NCBI RefSeq assembly: GCF_024213375.1
Contig: NZ_JANAVJ010000018.1
Coordinates: forward strand, 23,839-87,838
DNA length: 64,000 nt
DNA from: Paenibacillus sp. MZ04-78.2
Lineage (GTDB): Bacteria; Bacillota; Bacilli; Paenibacillales; NBRC-103111
Direction: 5' to 3'
Under the pieces are notes generated by a model that was given only the letters and a program-made list of their open reading frames with translations, was not told the DNA's origin and ran no database searches. The position numbers and the translations under genes were made by a program. Shown here piece after piece: positions 1 to 8,215 of this stretch. Each line of letters opens with the position of its first letter. Position 1 is the first letter of the stretch.

Positions 1-1
1 G

Positions 2-730
2 CAGGTAGCGGCGAATGCCCAGCAGGTCACGGATTCTTCCCAGCACACGCTTCAGGCGGCCACGGAAGGAAATCAGGCCATTCAAACCGTCACCAAGCAG
101 ATGCAATCGATCAATACGACGGTCAACGAAATTGCGGCCAATATTTCAAGCTTGGGCGCCAGATCGACCGAAATCGAAAATATCGCCAAAGTCATCTCCG
201 GAATCGCTGCACAGACCAATTTGCTGGCGTTGAACGCCGCTATTGAGGCGGCGCGCGCCGGAGAGCACGGACGCGGCTTTGCAGTGGTGGCGAACGAAAT
301 CCGGCAGTTAGCCGAGCAATCCTCCCAATCGGCAGCGCAGATCGGGGAGCTGATCTCGACGATCCAAAACGAGACTCAGAACGCCGTTGCCTCCATGGGG
401 CAAGGAACGAAAGAAGTGAGCCTTGGCATCGAAGTGGTCAACGAAGCAGGAAAATCGTTCGGCCTGATCCGCCAGTCCATCAACCAAGTGACCCTGCAAA
501 TTCAAAACGTAACGGAATATGCGAAGCAAATGCAGGAAAGCACCGGAGAAGCGGTTGAAATGGTAAGCCAAATTTCCGAGGTGGCCCGACAGTCGGCAGA
601 CGGAACCCAGAATATCTCAGCTTCCACGCAGGAGCAATTGGCTTCCATTGAAGAAGTTACCTCCTCTTCCGAATCCCTGGCCAAAATGGCCGAGGATTTG
701 CAGGGCATCGTCAAAGAATTCAAGCTATAA
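2..730 (+). CDS. Methyl-accepting chemotaxis protein, C-terminal part (5' end outside window)
   Basis: The reading frame is open from the left edge, so only the cytoplasmic signalling domain (about 242 residues) is present. It is a long heptad-patterned helix with the highly conserved hairpin tip, seen as [20 protein letters not shown] followed by [15 protein letters not shown], where CheA and CheW bind in this family. Alanine/glutamine/glutamate-rich stretches on either side resemble adaptation (methylation) sites. The ligand-binding and membrane parts cannot be seen, so the stimulus is unknown. The frame ends just before a strong inverted repeat that probably ends transcription from both sides. 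Confidence 0.93.
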   Translation, partial: QVAANAQQVTDSSQHTLQAATEGNQAIQTVTKQMQSINTTVNEIAANISSLGARSTEIENIAKVISGIAAQTNLLALNAAIEAARAGEHGRGFAVVANEIRQLAEQSSQSAAQIGELISTIQNETQNAVASMGQGTKEVSLGIEVVNEAGKSFGLIRQSINQVTLQIQNVTEYAKQMQESTGEAVEMVSQISEVARQSADGTQNISASTQEQLASIEEVTSSSESLAKMAEDLQGIVKEFKL

Positions 731-736
731 CATCAT

Positions 737-773
737 AGCGGCCCTCGTTTCTCTTGTAGAGACGAGGGCCGCT
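737..773. terminator. Convergent terminator hairpin
   Basis: A perfect 12-bp inverted repeat (AGCGGCCCTCGT at 737-748 and its complement at 762-773) lies between the ends of two convergent genes, the chemoreceptor and the EamA transporter. There is no long T run, but the position suits a shared bidirectional terminator. Confidence 0.75.
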
Positions 774-789
774 GCCGTTAACCCGTTCT

Positions 790-1755
790 TCATGCCCGGG
801 ACGAATCTTCCCCGCTTTTATCGGCGGCCGCAGGCCGGCCCGGAGCTGGACGCTTCGTGCCAAAACGGTTCGCCCCAACCACCCCGGCAATGATCATTAC
901 CGAGCCGACGAGATGATACACCGTTACCGTTTCGCCGAGCACCAGCGCTCCCGCCGCAATGGAGACGATCGTGCCGAGATTGGAGAAGACGCTCATTTTG
1001 GACGCCTCCATCTTGGACAGCACGTAGTTGGACAAGAGCGAAGTCACCAGCGAGGACAGCACGCCCAAATATACAATCGCGACGAGAAAACGTCCGCTGC
1101 CGAGCGGCTCGAACAGCTTGCCGAGCGTGCCGTCCATCCCGTGCTTGCCGAGCGAAATGAGCAGGAACGCGCCGAAGCCGAGCCATGTCGTAACGAAGCT
1201 CAGCTCCCAAGGGCTGAACCGTTTTGACAGCGAGCGGGCCAGAACGCTGTATACCGCGAAGGCGACGCAGGACAGGAACAGCAGGAGCAAGCCGTTCATG
1301 TTGCTTACATTGATCGAGCTGCCGTTCATGACGAAGATGAAAACCACTCCGAACACGGACAGGAAAATCGATAGCTTCTGCTTCGCGTTGGTCCGCTCCT
1401 TCAAAAACCAAGAGGCGATCAGCATCGTAATGACTGGCGTGAAGGCATACAGAATACCGCCTTCGGCAGAACCGGCGTGCACCAGCCCGAACGCTTGAAA
1501 AGTGAAGAACGCGACAGGGTAAAATACAGCCAGCAGCAGGACATCCTTGATCCGTTTGTTGCTGTAGTCGAGCTTGATCCAGCCGACGGCTGCCGGAACG
1601 GACATGACGACCGCCGATAGCAGAAAGCGGAACATGAGCGTATCCAGCGGATCTGCCGATTCCAACGCCTGCTTCGTGAACAAAAACGAAAATCCGATAA
1701 TAACGGCATTCAATACGGCGCACATGTAAGCAAGCCGCAAGCCTGTAGTTTTCAT
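790..1755 (-). CDS. EamA/DMT-family transporter
   Basis: A 321-residue, very hydrophobic protein with about ten predicted membrane helices in two similar halves, the usual layout and length of EamA (drug/metabolite transporter) proteins. Recognisable pieces are LMFRFLLSAVV in the first half, the GILYAFTPVI-like stretch, and the FLKERTNAKQ loop that follows in many family members. Such proteins export amino acids, metabolites or drugs; the substrate cannot be told from sequence. The ATG at 1755 has a GAGGAGG ribosome site seven to eight bases upstream. It is a single gene, divergent from the DUF418 gene. Confidence 0.88.
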   Translation of the reverse strand: MKTTGLRLAYMCAVLNAVIIGFSFLFTKQALESADPLDTLMFRFLLSAVVMSVPAAVGWIKLDYSNKRIKDVLLLAVFYPVAFFTFQAFGLVHAGSAEGGILYAFTPVITMLIASWFLKERTNAKQKLSIFLSVFGVVFIFVMNGSSINVSNMNGLLLLFLSCVAFAVYSVLARSLSKRFSPWELSFVTTWLGFGAFLLISLGKHGMDGTLGKLFEPLGSGRFLVAIVYLGVLSSLVTSLLSNYVLSKMEASKMSVFSNLGTIVSIAAGALVLGETVTVYHLVGSVMIIAGVVGANRFGTKRPAPGRPAAADKSGEDSSRA

Positions 1756-1873
1756 AGCTTTCTCCTCCTCTTCGGATCAAGCGTCGTCTCTCTCCATCCT
1801 TATTGTACCAGAGATACCTTAATTCCGGATAAACTTCCGCGCAGCCGTTAAGCAAACGTTTAGGCTGGCTTTC

Positions 1874-1901
1874 TTGGAAATTTATCCAGCTGTGCTATAC
1901 T
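1874..1901 (+). promoter_or_regulatory. Sigma-A-type promoter for the DUF418 gene
   Basis: TTGGAA (1874-1879) and TATACT (1896-1901) are separated by 16 bases, immediately upstream of the ribosome site GAGGTGA at 1908-1914. Confidence 0.6.
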
Positions 1902-1919
1902 TGATTTGAGGTGATATCG

Positions 1920-3119
1920 TTGCTTGAAGGAAAAAACAGACTAAGCGTCATTGACGGTCTGCGGGGGTTCAGCTTGCTTGGCATCTTGATGGCCAATATG
2001 ATTGCCTTCCAGTATGGAACCTCGGGGAGGAACGAGCTGCAATTCTTCGCGTTGTCCTCGGCGGATTCTGTCGTGCAGAATCTCGTCAAAATCATCGTTG
2101 AGGGCAGCTTCATGCCGATCTTTACGTTTCTGTTCGGGTTCGGCATGATCAAGATGAAAGAGAGCATGGAAGCGAAGGGGCTGAAAGCCGGGAGGCATCT
2201 GGTCCGCCGGTTTCTGATGCTGCTCGGTCTCGGCTTGCTGCACTCTACGTATTTGTGGGAAGGCGACATTTTGGCTTATTACGGAATCACGGGCTTTTTT
2301 CTGCTGATGTTTATGAATCGGAAAGCGAAGACGCTGCTGATCTGGGGGACGATTTTCCTGTGCCTGTTCGGTCTGCTGGGGCTTGCGCCCAAGGCTCCCG
2401 ACGATCCGGCCTCGAAGCAGGATCAGGCGCGCATGGAACAATACGTGAAGGATACGAACCATATCTACGGAACCGGCACGTATGAGCAAATCAAGCATCA
2501 CCGGCAGACGAAGGACCCGTTCGGAATGAATGGCCTCATGAACTTTTTAATGCTGCTGTTTGCCCCGGTGTTCACAGGGCCAATGTTTCTATTCGGGATG
2601 TACGCCGCGAAGAAGCAGTGGTTTGCGGACCCGGACGGAAAGCGAGGCGCTTATTTGAAGGGGATGCTGATTTTTCTGCCGGCGGGACTGCTGCTGAAAT
2701 CGCTGAAGCCCCTGTTTCCGGAGCTCGGCTGGGCCGGAATTGGCGAGCTGCTTGGCGGCAGCATCCTGGCGCTGGGCTATATTTTCGGCTTTGCCCTGCT
2801 CTGCTTGGCTGTGAAGAACTCGCCTTGGCTGCGGCGGTTTGAAGCGGTCGGCAAGCTCTCGATGACCAACTATTTGATGCAGACGGTGATCTGCACGTCG
2901 ATTTTTTACGGATACGGTCTCGGACTGTTCGGCAAGCTCGGCGTCGCGGTCGGCTGCGGATTGGCGGTTGCCATTTATTTGATGCAGCTCTTCGCAAGCG
3001 CTTGGTACGTGAAACAGTTTTCCTTCGGGCCGATAGAGCGGCTGCTGCGCATGTGGACGTATTTCTCCTTCGCCGGGAAGCCGAAGACGCGCATACAGCA
3101 CCCGAACGTCTCCTCCTAG
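1920..3119 (+). CDS. DUF418-domain membrane protein
   Basis: A 399-residue polytopic membrane protein of the DUF418 (YeiB-like) family, recognised by the N-terminal VIDGLRGFSLLGILMANM signature and the C-terminal half with the KLSMTNYLMQTVICT-like segment. The biochemical role of the family is not settled; its members resemble acyltransferase-type membrane proteins. I choose the TTG at 1920 rather than the in-frame GTG at 1911, because the GTG is part of the ribosome site GAGGTGA and TTG sits five bases after it. The gene has its own promoter and ends at a hairpin terminator, so it appears monocistronic. Confidence 0.85.
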   Translation: MLEGKNRLSVIDGLRGFSLLGILMANMIAFQYGTSGRNELQFFALSSADSVVQNLVKIIVEGSFMPIFTFLFGFGMIKMKESMEAKGLKAGRHLVRRFLMLLGLGLLHSTYLWEGDILAYYGITGFFLLMFMNRKAKTLLIWGTIFLCLFGLLGLAPKAPDDPASKQDQARMEQYVKDTNHIYGTGTYEQIKHHRQTKDPFGMNGLMNFLMLLFAPVFTGPMFLFGMYAAKKQWFADPDGKRGAYLKGMLIFLPAGLLLKSLKPLFPELGWAGIGELLGGSILALGYIFGFALLCLAVKNSPWLRRFEAVGKLSMTNYLMQTVICTSIFYGYGLGLFGKLGVAVGCGLAVAIYLMQLFASAWYVKQFSFGPIERLLRMWTYFSFAGKPKTRIQHPNVSS

Positions 3120-3143
3120 AAGACGCTCTGATTCGGAACACGG

Positions 3144-3187
3144 AAAAGATGGGTCCCCCCGCTGCAATAGGGCCGGCCCATCTTTTT
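3144..3187 (+). terminator. Rho-independent terminator after the DUF418 gene
   Basis: AAAAGATGGGTCC (3144-3156) pairs with GGCCCATCTTTTT (3175-3187), ending in a T run. It precedes the TATAAT box (3225-3230) that probably drives rpoN. Confidence 0.8.
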
Positions 3188-3270
3188 ACCAAAAATTTGA
3201 TAAAACTTTCACCCGAAGGTGCTGTATAATAGAACACACATACGAATTATTTACGAAGCGGGTGATCCGA

Positions 3271-4572
3271 ATGTCATTGCGTCCCTCTTTGATCCAAACG
3301 CAGACGTTGAGGGTTCATTTGACACCGCAGCTTAGACAATCCATTCAACTGTTGCAGCTGTCTGCCACGGAATTATCGGAATATTTGCAGGAGCAAGCGG
3401 TGGAAAATCCCGTCCTCGACATCGAGTGGTTCCCCCCGTCGCGAAGCCGGACCGCCGGGTCCGGCACGGCGCGGCAGGACCATGCGCTGAACAACATCGG
3501 CGGGCAGGCTCCGACGCTGGAGCAAACGCTGCTCGGCGAGCTTCGTCTGCTCGGACTGCCCGAGCCGATACTCCGGATTGCATGTTATTGGGCAGGCAAT
3601 TTGAATGAAAACGGTCATGTCACGATCTCGCCAGAAGAAGTAGGCGAAGTATTCGACGTTTCCGCCGCCGAGGTTATGGAAGCGCTTTATAGACTGCAGG
3701 ACGTAGCCCCGGCAGGCGTCGGCGCGCGAAATTTGCAGGAGTGCCTGCTGCTGCAAATTCGCAGAGACCCCGGCGCGCATCCTTGGGCGGAGCCGCTCGT
3801 CAGCCGTCATCTGGCCGATCTCGGCGCCGGACGGCACAAGACCATTGCGGATAAGCTCGGCATTCCGCTGGACGACGTCATGCAAGCGCTCGCTTATATC
3901 CGCAGCCTGCACCCCCGTCCGGGTCTGCTGTACGGCAGTACGCAGGCCGCCTATGTCGAACCGGACGCTTACATCGAATGCGTGCGGGGGCAGCTCGTCA
4001 TTCGGATGAGCGAAGCCCATTTGCCGCGTCTCTCGCTGAACACGTCCTACCGGCAGATGCTTGCCGACAGCCTATGTAAAGATACGAAAACCTACTTGCG
4101 CCAGCACGAACAGGCCGCGCAGTGGCTGATCCGCAGCGTGGAACAGCGGAAACGGACGCTCTACCGTGTCATTGAGTGCATCGTCTCGGAGCAGGCGGCG
4201 TTCTTCACGGAAGGCATCGACCGGCTGAAGCCGATGAATCTGAAGGCGGTAGCGGAAAAGCTGGAGCTTCACGAATCGACGGTGAGCCGCGCCGTGCAGC
4301 ACAAGGTTGTGCAGACGTCGCAGGGATTGTTTGAGCTGAGCTATTTTTTCTCGGCGAGGCTGCGGACGGAGGAAGGCGACGCGGCATCAGCCGCTAGCGT
4401 CAAAGCGAAGATCAAGCTGCTGATCGAGCAGGAGGATAAACGCAATCCGCTGTCCGACCAGAAGATTACGGACCTGCTCGTGCAGGAAGGAATTCGGATT
4501 TCGCGGCGGACAGTGATGAAATACCGTGAGGAGCTGCATCTTCTGTCCTCCCGGCTGCGGACGCAGGCATGA
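3271..4572 (+). CDS. rpoN: RNA polymerase sigma-54 factor
   Basis: A 433-residue sigma-54. Region I is the N-terminal glutamine/leucine-rich stretch (about residues 5-50, with LTPQLRQSIQLLQLS). The core-binding region follows, and the C-terminus carries the RpoN box as SRRTVMKYREEL, the motif that reads the -24 promoter element. The factor directs core polymerase to -24/-12 promoters and needs an AAA+ enhancer-binding protein; none is encoded in this window. The ATG at 3271 is preferred over the in-frame GTG at 3262, which overlaps the ribosome site GGGTGAT. It is monocistronic, between the DUF418 gene and msrAB. The B. subtilis name is sigL. Confidence 0.95.
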   Translation: MSLRPSLIQTQTLRVHLTPQLRQSIQLLQLSATELSEYLQEQAVENPVLDIEWFPPSRSRTAGSGTARQDHALNNIGGQAPTLEQTLLGELRLLGLPEPILRIACYWAGNLNENGHVTISPEEVGEVFDVSAAEVMEALYRLQDVAPAGVGARNLQECLLLQIRRDPGAHPWAEPLVSRHLADLGAGRHKTIADKLGIPLDDVMQALAYIRSLHPRPGLLYGSTQAAYVEPDAYIECVRGQLVIRMSEAHLPRLSLNTSYRQMLADSLCKDTKTYLRQHEQAAQWLIRSVEQRKRTLYRVIECIVSEQAAFFTEGIDRLKPMNLKAVAEKLELHESTVSRAVQHKVVQTSQGLFELSYFFSARLRTEEGDAASAASVKAKIKLLIEQEDKRNPLSDQKITDLLVQEGIRISRRTVMKYREELHLLSSRLRTQA

Positions 4573-4578
4573 AGCGAT

Positions 4579-4607
4579 TTGGTCCCTTTGACCGCGTGCA
4601 GTATAAT
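4579..4607 (+). promoter_or_regulatory. Sigma-A-type promoter for msrAB
   Basis: TTGGTC (4579-4584), a 17-base spacer and a consensus TATAAT (4602-4607) lie just after the rpoN stop codon. Confidence 0.7.
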
Positions 4608-4664
4608 GGTATATACGACTGGACATGAGCATAGCTCCCCAACTTTATCGAAGAGGTGAATCCG

Positions 4665-5636
4665 ATGAGTCAACAACCGACCGAACTGGCCACGTTTGCC
4701 GGCGGCTGCTTCTGGTGCATGGTCAAGCCGTTCGACGAGCTGCCCGGCATCGTTAAGATCGTATCCGGGTATACGGGCGGTCATAAGGAAAACCCGACGT
4801 ATCAGGAAGTATGCTCCGAAACGACCGGACATTTGGAAGCTGTGCAAATTACGTTCGAACCGGCCGTTTTCCCTTACGAAGATTTGCTTCAGCTGTTCTG
4901 GCAGCAGATCGACCCGACCGATGCGGGCGGACAGTTCTGCGACCGGGGGGAGTCGTACCAAACGGCCATTTTCTACCATACGGAAGAGCAGAAGCAGAAA
5001 GCGGAAGCGTCCAAGCGGGAGCTCGACGCCAGCGGCCGCTTCGACCGTCCGGTCGCGACGCCGATCCTTCCCGCCTCCGTCTTCTACTCTGCGGAGGACT
5101 ATCATCAGGGTTTCTATAAAACCAATCCGCTGCGCTACAACTCGTACCGCAAGGCGTCGGGACGCGACGATTTCATCAAGCGCCATTGGAATACGCCAGC
5201 CGACAAAGCGAAGCTGAAGGACAAGCTGACGCCGATGCAGTGGGAAGTGACGCAAATGAACGGCACCGAGCCTCCGTTCCGCAACGAATTTTGGGATCAT
5301 AAGGAAGAAGGGCTCTATGTCGATATCGTCTCGGGCGAACCGCTGTTCAGCTCCCGGGACAAGTTCGACTCCGGCTGCGGCTGGCCGAGCTTCACGAAGC
5401 CCGTCGTACCGGCCCTCGTGCAGGATAAGCCCGACTACAGCCACGGCATGATCCGTACGGAGGTCCGCAGCCGCAAAGCCGACTCGCATCTGGGCCATGT
5501 TTTTCCGGATGGCCCCCAAGATAAAGGCGGATTGCGCTACTGCATCAACTCTGCGGCGCTCCGCTTTATTCCGAAGGCCGATCTGGAGAAGGAAGGCTAC
5601 GAAGCATACCTATATTTGTTTGAGGAGGAAAAATAA
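4665..5636 (+). CDS. msrAB: Bifunctional peptide methionine sulfoxide reductase MsrA/MsrB
   Basis: A 323-residue fusion. The MsrA half has the catalytic GGCFWCM motif near residue 15, for S-methionine sulfoxide. The MsrB half begins near residue 185 and has the [11 protein letters not shown] catalytic cysteine motif, for the R-epimer. The MsrB half lacks the two CxxC zinc pairs of many MsrB proteins (it reads IVSGEPLF and [10 protein letters not shown] where cysteines would lie), but has SGCGWPSF, whose cysteine is likely the resolving one. The start is the ATG at 4665; the in-frame GTG at 4656 is inside the ribosome site AAGAGGTGA. It repairs oxidised methionines in cytosolic proteins and shares a transcript with the acetyltransferase, 33 bases downstream. 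Confidence 0.95.
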   Translation: MSQQPTELATFAGGCFWCMVKPFDELPGIVKIVSGYTGGHKENPTYQEVCSETTGHLEAVQITFEPAVFPYEDLLQLFWQQIDPTDAGGQFCDRGESYQTAIFYHTEEQKQKAEASKRELDASGRFDRPVATPILPASVFYSAEDYHQGFYKTNPLRYNSYRKASGRDDFIKRHWNTPADKAKLKDKLTPMQWEVTQMNGTEPPFRNEFWDHKEEGLYVDIVSGEPLFSSRDKFDSGCGWPSFTKPVVPALVQDKPDYSHGMIRTEVRSRKADSHLGHVFPDGPQDKGGLRYCINSAALRFIPKADLEKEGYEAYLYLFEEEK

Positions 5637-5669
5637 CCTCGCCGAACGCAGTAGAAAGGAGCCGGAATC

Positions 5670-6230
5670 TTGTTTAAATACCGCATTGATTCGCAATTGG
5701 AACTGAAGCTGCTCGGGCCCGGGGATGCCGGGGATCTGTTCCGGCTGATAGATGACAACCGGGCCTATCTGCGGGAATGGATGCCTTGGATCGACACGAC
5801 GCAGACAGAGGAGGACAGCCGCGGATTCATCGAATCGACCCGGCACAAGTGGGCCAAGGGCGAAGGAATGACCGCAGGCATTCTTGCGGAGGGAAAGCTT
5901 TGCGGGGTGATCGACCATCATTCGCTCGACTGGATGAACCGCAAGGTAGCCATTGGTTATTGGCTGGCCGCCTCCGCTCAAGGCCGGGGGATCATGACCC
6001 GTGCCTGCCGCGCGATGATCGATTACGCGTTCGGGGAGCTGAAGCTGCACCGGGTCGAGATTATGGCGGGTACCGAGAATACCAGAAGCCGCGCCATTCC
6101 CGAGCGGATCGGCTTCACACAGGAAGGCGTGACCCGCAGCGCTCAGAAGCTGTATGACCGCTACATCGATCTGACCGTATACAGCCTGCTTGCGGACGAA
6201 TGGAACGTACAGAGCCCAGACGGCAACTGA
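5670..6230 (+). CDS. GNAT acetyltransferase, RimJ/RimL type
   Basis: A 186-residue N-acetyltransferase. The start is the TTG at 5670 with AAAGGAG upstream. The family pattern is visible: the N-terminal LREWMPWIDTTQTEEDSRGF segment, the central GYWLAASAQGRGIMTRACRA acetyl-CoA-binding loop (Q/RxxGxG/A type), and HRVEIMAGTENTRSRAIPER near the end. Members acetylate ribosomal-protein N-termini or small amines; the substrate here is unknown. It is probably co-transcribed with msrAB and ends at the hairpin at 6240. Confidence 0.88.
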   Translation: MFKYRIDSQLELKLLGPGDAGDLFRLIDDNRAYLREWMPWIDTTQTEEDSRGFIESTRHKWAKGEGMTAGILAEGKLCGVIDHHSLDWMNRKVAIGYWLAASAQGRGIMTRACRAMIDYAFGELKLHRVEIMAGTENTRSRAIPERIGFTQEGVTRSAQKLYDRYIDLTVYSLLADEWNVQSPDGN

Positions 6231-6239
6231 TGACGAACG

Positions 6240-6273
6240 GAGCGCCTCCACGATTCGAACCGTGGAGGCGCTC
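6240..6273 (+). terminator. Terminator after the acetyltransferase
   Basis: A perfect 13-bp inverted repeat with GAGCGCCTCCACG at 6240-6252 and its complement at 6261-6273. It is also next to the end of the decayed GGDEF fragment on the other strand. Confidence 0.8.
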
Positions 6274-6279
6274 TGTCTT

Positions 6280-6460
6280 CTAATCGGCCACGATCGTCCT
6301 GTTCCTCCCCGCTTCCTTGGCTTGAAGCATGGTCGGCTCGTTGAAACAATAGTTCGGCGGATTCTCTTCGTGCAATTTTTTTTCGCTTTCTTCGGGTATG
6401 GAGCGGCGAAACTGGAGCGGCAAAGCTCAAGACGAAGGATTTAAGCAGCTCCCGGACCAA
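6280..6460 (-). pseudogene. Decayed C-terminal fragment of a GGDEF (diguanylate cyclase) domain
   Basis: On the minus strand, one frame reads ESAELLFQRADHA and, after a frame change at about 6333, another frame reads MLQAKEAGRNRTIVAD followed by a stop at 6280. Joined, this is the tail of a GGDEF domain (ELL.RAD.A(M/L)..AK..GRNR). An upstream piece reading YPEESEKKLHEE, in a third frame, fits the preceding GGDEF segment. There is no start, no catalytic GGDEF loop and at least two frame changes, so this is a scar, not a gene. Confidence 0.65.
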
Positions 6461-6463
6461 GTC

Positions 6464-6508
6464 AAAAATCCCGTCCTGCAGCGAATAACCTCACAGAACG
6501 GGATTTTT
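6464..6508 (-). terminator. Terminator for the minus-strand small gene at 6539
   Basis: AAAAATCCCGT (6464-6474) and ACGGGATTTTT (6498-6508) pair perfectly. Read on the minus strand the hairpin is followed by the T run, 30 bases after the stop of the Gly/Phe-rich protein gene. Confidence 0.8.
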
Positions 6509-6538
6509 CACATGGACCGCGCATCTTCTGCGGACGTC

Positions 6539-6823
6539 TTAAAAGAAACCTCCACCAAACCCAAACGGACCAAATCCGCCGAACCCAAACGGGCTGAATC
6601 CGCCGAAGGCGAATGGAGAAGTTCCAATAGCGAGCAAATCGAACAAAACGAGCGGAAGGATCGCTGACGTTTTCACCTGCTTGCCATTGCGGGTGGAAAC
6701 CATCAATTTGTTACCGTTAATACGCACCAGCTTGCCCTCTACAATCGTTCCGTCTTTCTTGACCGCATAAATCTGCTTGCCTACCAGCTTGGCGACATCC
6801 TGCTTGCTGACCGCTTTTGGCAT
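6539..6823 (-). CDS. Small protein with a Gly/Phe-rich tail (unknown function)
   Basis: A 94-residue protein, start ATG at 6823 with GGAGGTG seven bases upstream. Residues 1-55 look like a compact basic domain (KQDVAKLVGKQIYAVKKDG, then RINGNKLMV), with a pattern reminiscent of small SH3/Sm-like barrels. Residues 70-94 are a low-complexity tail built from FGGF and PFGFGG units. Such tails occur in spore-coat and surface proteins of Bacillales, but I do not recognise the family, so a coat role is only a guess. It ends at the hairpin at 6464. A longer upstream frame exists but has no ribosome site. Confidence 0.75.
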   Translation of the reverse strand: MPKAVSKQDVAKLVGKQIYAVKKDGTIVEGKLVRINGNKLMVSTRNGKQVKTSAILPLVLFDLLAIGTSPFAFGGFSPFGFGGFGPFGFGGGFF

Positions 6824-6897
6824 ATGCGCACACCTCCGAATAGTAGCGTCGGGCCGTAGCCCTAATAGATTGGATAGAACGCTATATAGTACGGGAT

Positions 6898-6934
6898 GGA
6901 CAGCGGGGCTGCTTGTATAAATGCCCCGCCGTCC
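6898..6934 (-). repeat. GC-rich hairpin in the 163-bp gap between two small genes
   Basis: GCGGGGC (6903-6909) pairs with GCCCCGC (6923-6929), within a longer imperfect repeat flanked by GGAC and GTCC. There is no T run. It could be a weak terminator of the DUF1128 gene or a leader structure of the Gly/Phe-rich gene; nothing else is seen in this gap. Confidence 0.4.
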
Positions 6935-6986
6935 AAGCAAGATGTGCCTTCGTCCTGTCCTGCATTTGCAAGTGCCGCCACTACGG

Positions 6987-7211
6987 TCAGCCTCGGCGCA
7001 GACGGCCAAGCTCCGTTGTAATCGCTTCGATTTCGCTGATGCTGAATTGATTCTTCCCGGCAACCATCTCATAAATGTCGCGCAGCTCTTCGTACTGTTC
7101 GTCATTGAGCTGGGAAGCCTTCAGCGCTGCGCCGGAAGCCATCCGCAGCTTTTTCTTGATTTCTTCAATCATAAATTCCGTGTTTTCAAACGTGTTCGTC
7201 GTTAAATTCAC
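6987..7211 (-). CDS. DUF1128 (UPF0435) family small protein
   Basis: A 74-residue protein close in length and sequence pattern to B. subtilis YfkK: MIEEIKKKLRMASGAALKAS, then DEQYEELRDIYEMV, then FSISEIEAITTELGRLR at the end. The family function is unknown; it is a small, helical, charged cytosolic protein. I set the start at the GTG at 7211, which has AAGGGTGA five bases upstream, rather than the GTG at 7220 that is part of that ribosome site. Confidence 0.88.
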   Translation of the reverse strand: MNLTTNTFENTEFMIEEIKKKLRMASGAALKASQLNDEQYEELRDIYEMVAGKNQFSISEIEAITTELGRLRRG

Positions 7212-7280
7212 CGGGGTCACCCTTTCGTGCGGCTTTCGTTCTCCCTTTCATTGTACCATGTTTTGTAGGGGGATGCCCGG

Positions 7281-7320
7281 TTTAAGCCTCCGACACGGCT
7301 AAGGCCGTGGGATTCTTAGC
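7281..7320 (-). ncRNA. Remnant 3' end of an IS200/IS605-type guide (omega) RNA
   Basis: Read on the minus strand, GAATCCCACGGCCTTAGCCG continues into a TGTCGGAGGCTTAAA tail. The core hairpin is CACGGC-CTTA-GCCGTG (7294-7309). This sequence type is typical of the right end of TnpB-encoding elements, where it is the 3' scaffold of the guide RNA. It lies about 10 bases downstream of the broken tnpB end. Whether it is still transcribed is unknown. Confidence 0.5.
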
Positions 7321-7323
7321 TAG

Positions 7324-7500
7324 TTAACGCACGCAGGCCATTTCTGTTTTGTGCAGACTGCTACCATCTATCACAGGTTGGCGCATGATGTTGATGGCTC
7401 CAACTCTGTCGCGGTGTGTGCGATACCCGCATGAACATTGATACGTTCGGTCCATTGCCTTGACCGCGAGCGTTCTTGCCTTGTAAAATTCACCCGAGGA
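7324..7500 (-). pseudogene. tnpB (IS200/IS605 OrfB) C-terminal fragment
   Basis: The minus-strand frame contains LAVKAMDRTYQCSCGYRTHR followed by DRVGAINIMRQPVIDGSSL, the C-terminal zinc-ribbon and final RuvC part of TnpB (the D of HRDRVGA is the last catalytic acid). Only about 60 residues remain; the N-terminal recognition and RuvC-I/II parts and one zinc-binding cysteine pair are missing. The right boundary near 7500-7524 is uncertain. Confidence 0.75.
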
Positions 7501-7556
7501 TAAAGCGAGGAAGCGATAACGCATTAGTGTAATGAAGCATCAGGTCGAAAAAAAAT

Positions 7557-8162
7557 TTACCGATCCGGTAACGTCTTATCATGAAGTCCTTCGCACAAAT
7601 ATTTGATGTGCTGCTCTGCCAGCTTTCGAACATCCTGGTACGCTTGGTTGTAATGAATATTATACGAGATGAAGCCGTGCATGGACATAAACAAACTCCA
7701 GGGCAAGCTGTGCATTTTCTTCTCATTCCCCGGCTGACGGGAGACGACGGCCCGGACGACCGCGGCGAACAGATCGAGGCATTGCGATTGCTCTTCCCGG
7801 GAGTACCGCAGCAGCTCCGGGTCTTTGATCATGAACATAATCTCGTAATGATGCGGATTGTCCAGCCCGAAGCGGATGAACTCCAGCATCAGCTTCTCCA
7901 GCTGTCCGATATCCCCGAGACGGGACCGGTTCAGCATGTCTTTTTGGCGCTCCAGCAGCATTTTGAAATCCTCGTTGACCAGCGCATAGAACAGCTCCGC
8001 TTTTTCGCTGAAGTGGTAATACAATGCTCCGTGGCTATAACCCATCGCCTTTGCGATGCTTCGCATGGTTAAAGCATGATAACCGTGTTCGATAAAAAGC
8101 TGCCGTGCTTCTTCCAAAATACGCGTCCGACTTAGTTCTTGTGCAACTGCTTTTCTTGCCAA
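7557..8162 (-). CDS. TetR/AcrR-family transcriptional regulator
   Basis: A 201-residue one-component repressor-type protein. Residues 10-57 form the helix-turn-helix domain (RILEEARQLFIEHGYHALTM, then RSIAKAMGYSHGALYYHFSEK). The rest is a helical ligand and dimer domain without a recognisable ligand signature. Start ATG at 8162, after a weak AGGGAGG-like site. It is alone, between the TnpB scar and the YigZ gene, so its target is not evident from context; the upstream region 8163-8215 is short and could hold its own operator. Confidence 0.88.
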   Translation of the reverse strand: MARKAVAQELSRTRILEEARQLFIEHGYHALTMRSIAKAMGYSHGALYYHFSEKAELFYALVNEDFKMLLERQKDMLNRSRLGDIGQLEKLMLEFIRFGLDNPHHYEIMFMIKDPELLRYSREEQSQCLDLFAAVVRAVVSRQPGNEKKMHSLPWSLFMSMHGFISYNIHYNQAYQDVRKLAEQHIKYLCEGLHDKTLPDR

Positions 8163-8215
8163 GTGCCTCCCTCATTTCTATGCGTGATTTATACTAAAAG
8201 CCGCCGGCTTCCGCA

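Noticed and set aside
3197..3230. TTGATA plus TATAAT as the full rpoN promoter
   Set aside because: The spacing is 22 bases, too long for sigma-A; only the TATAAT box is accepted.
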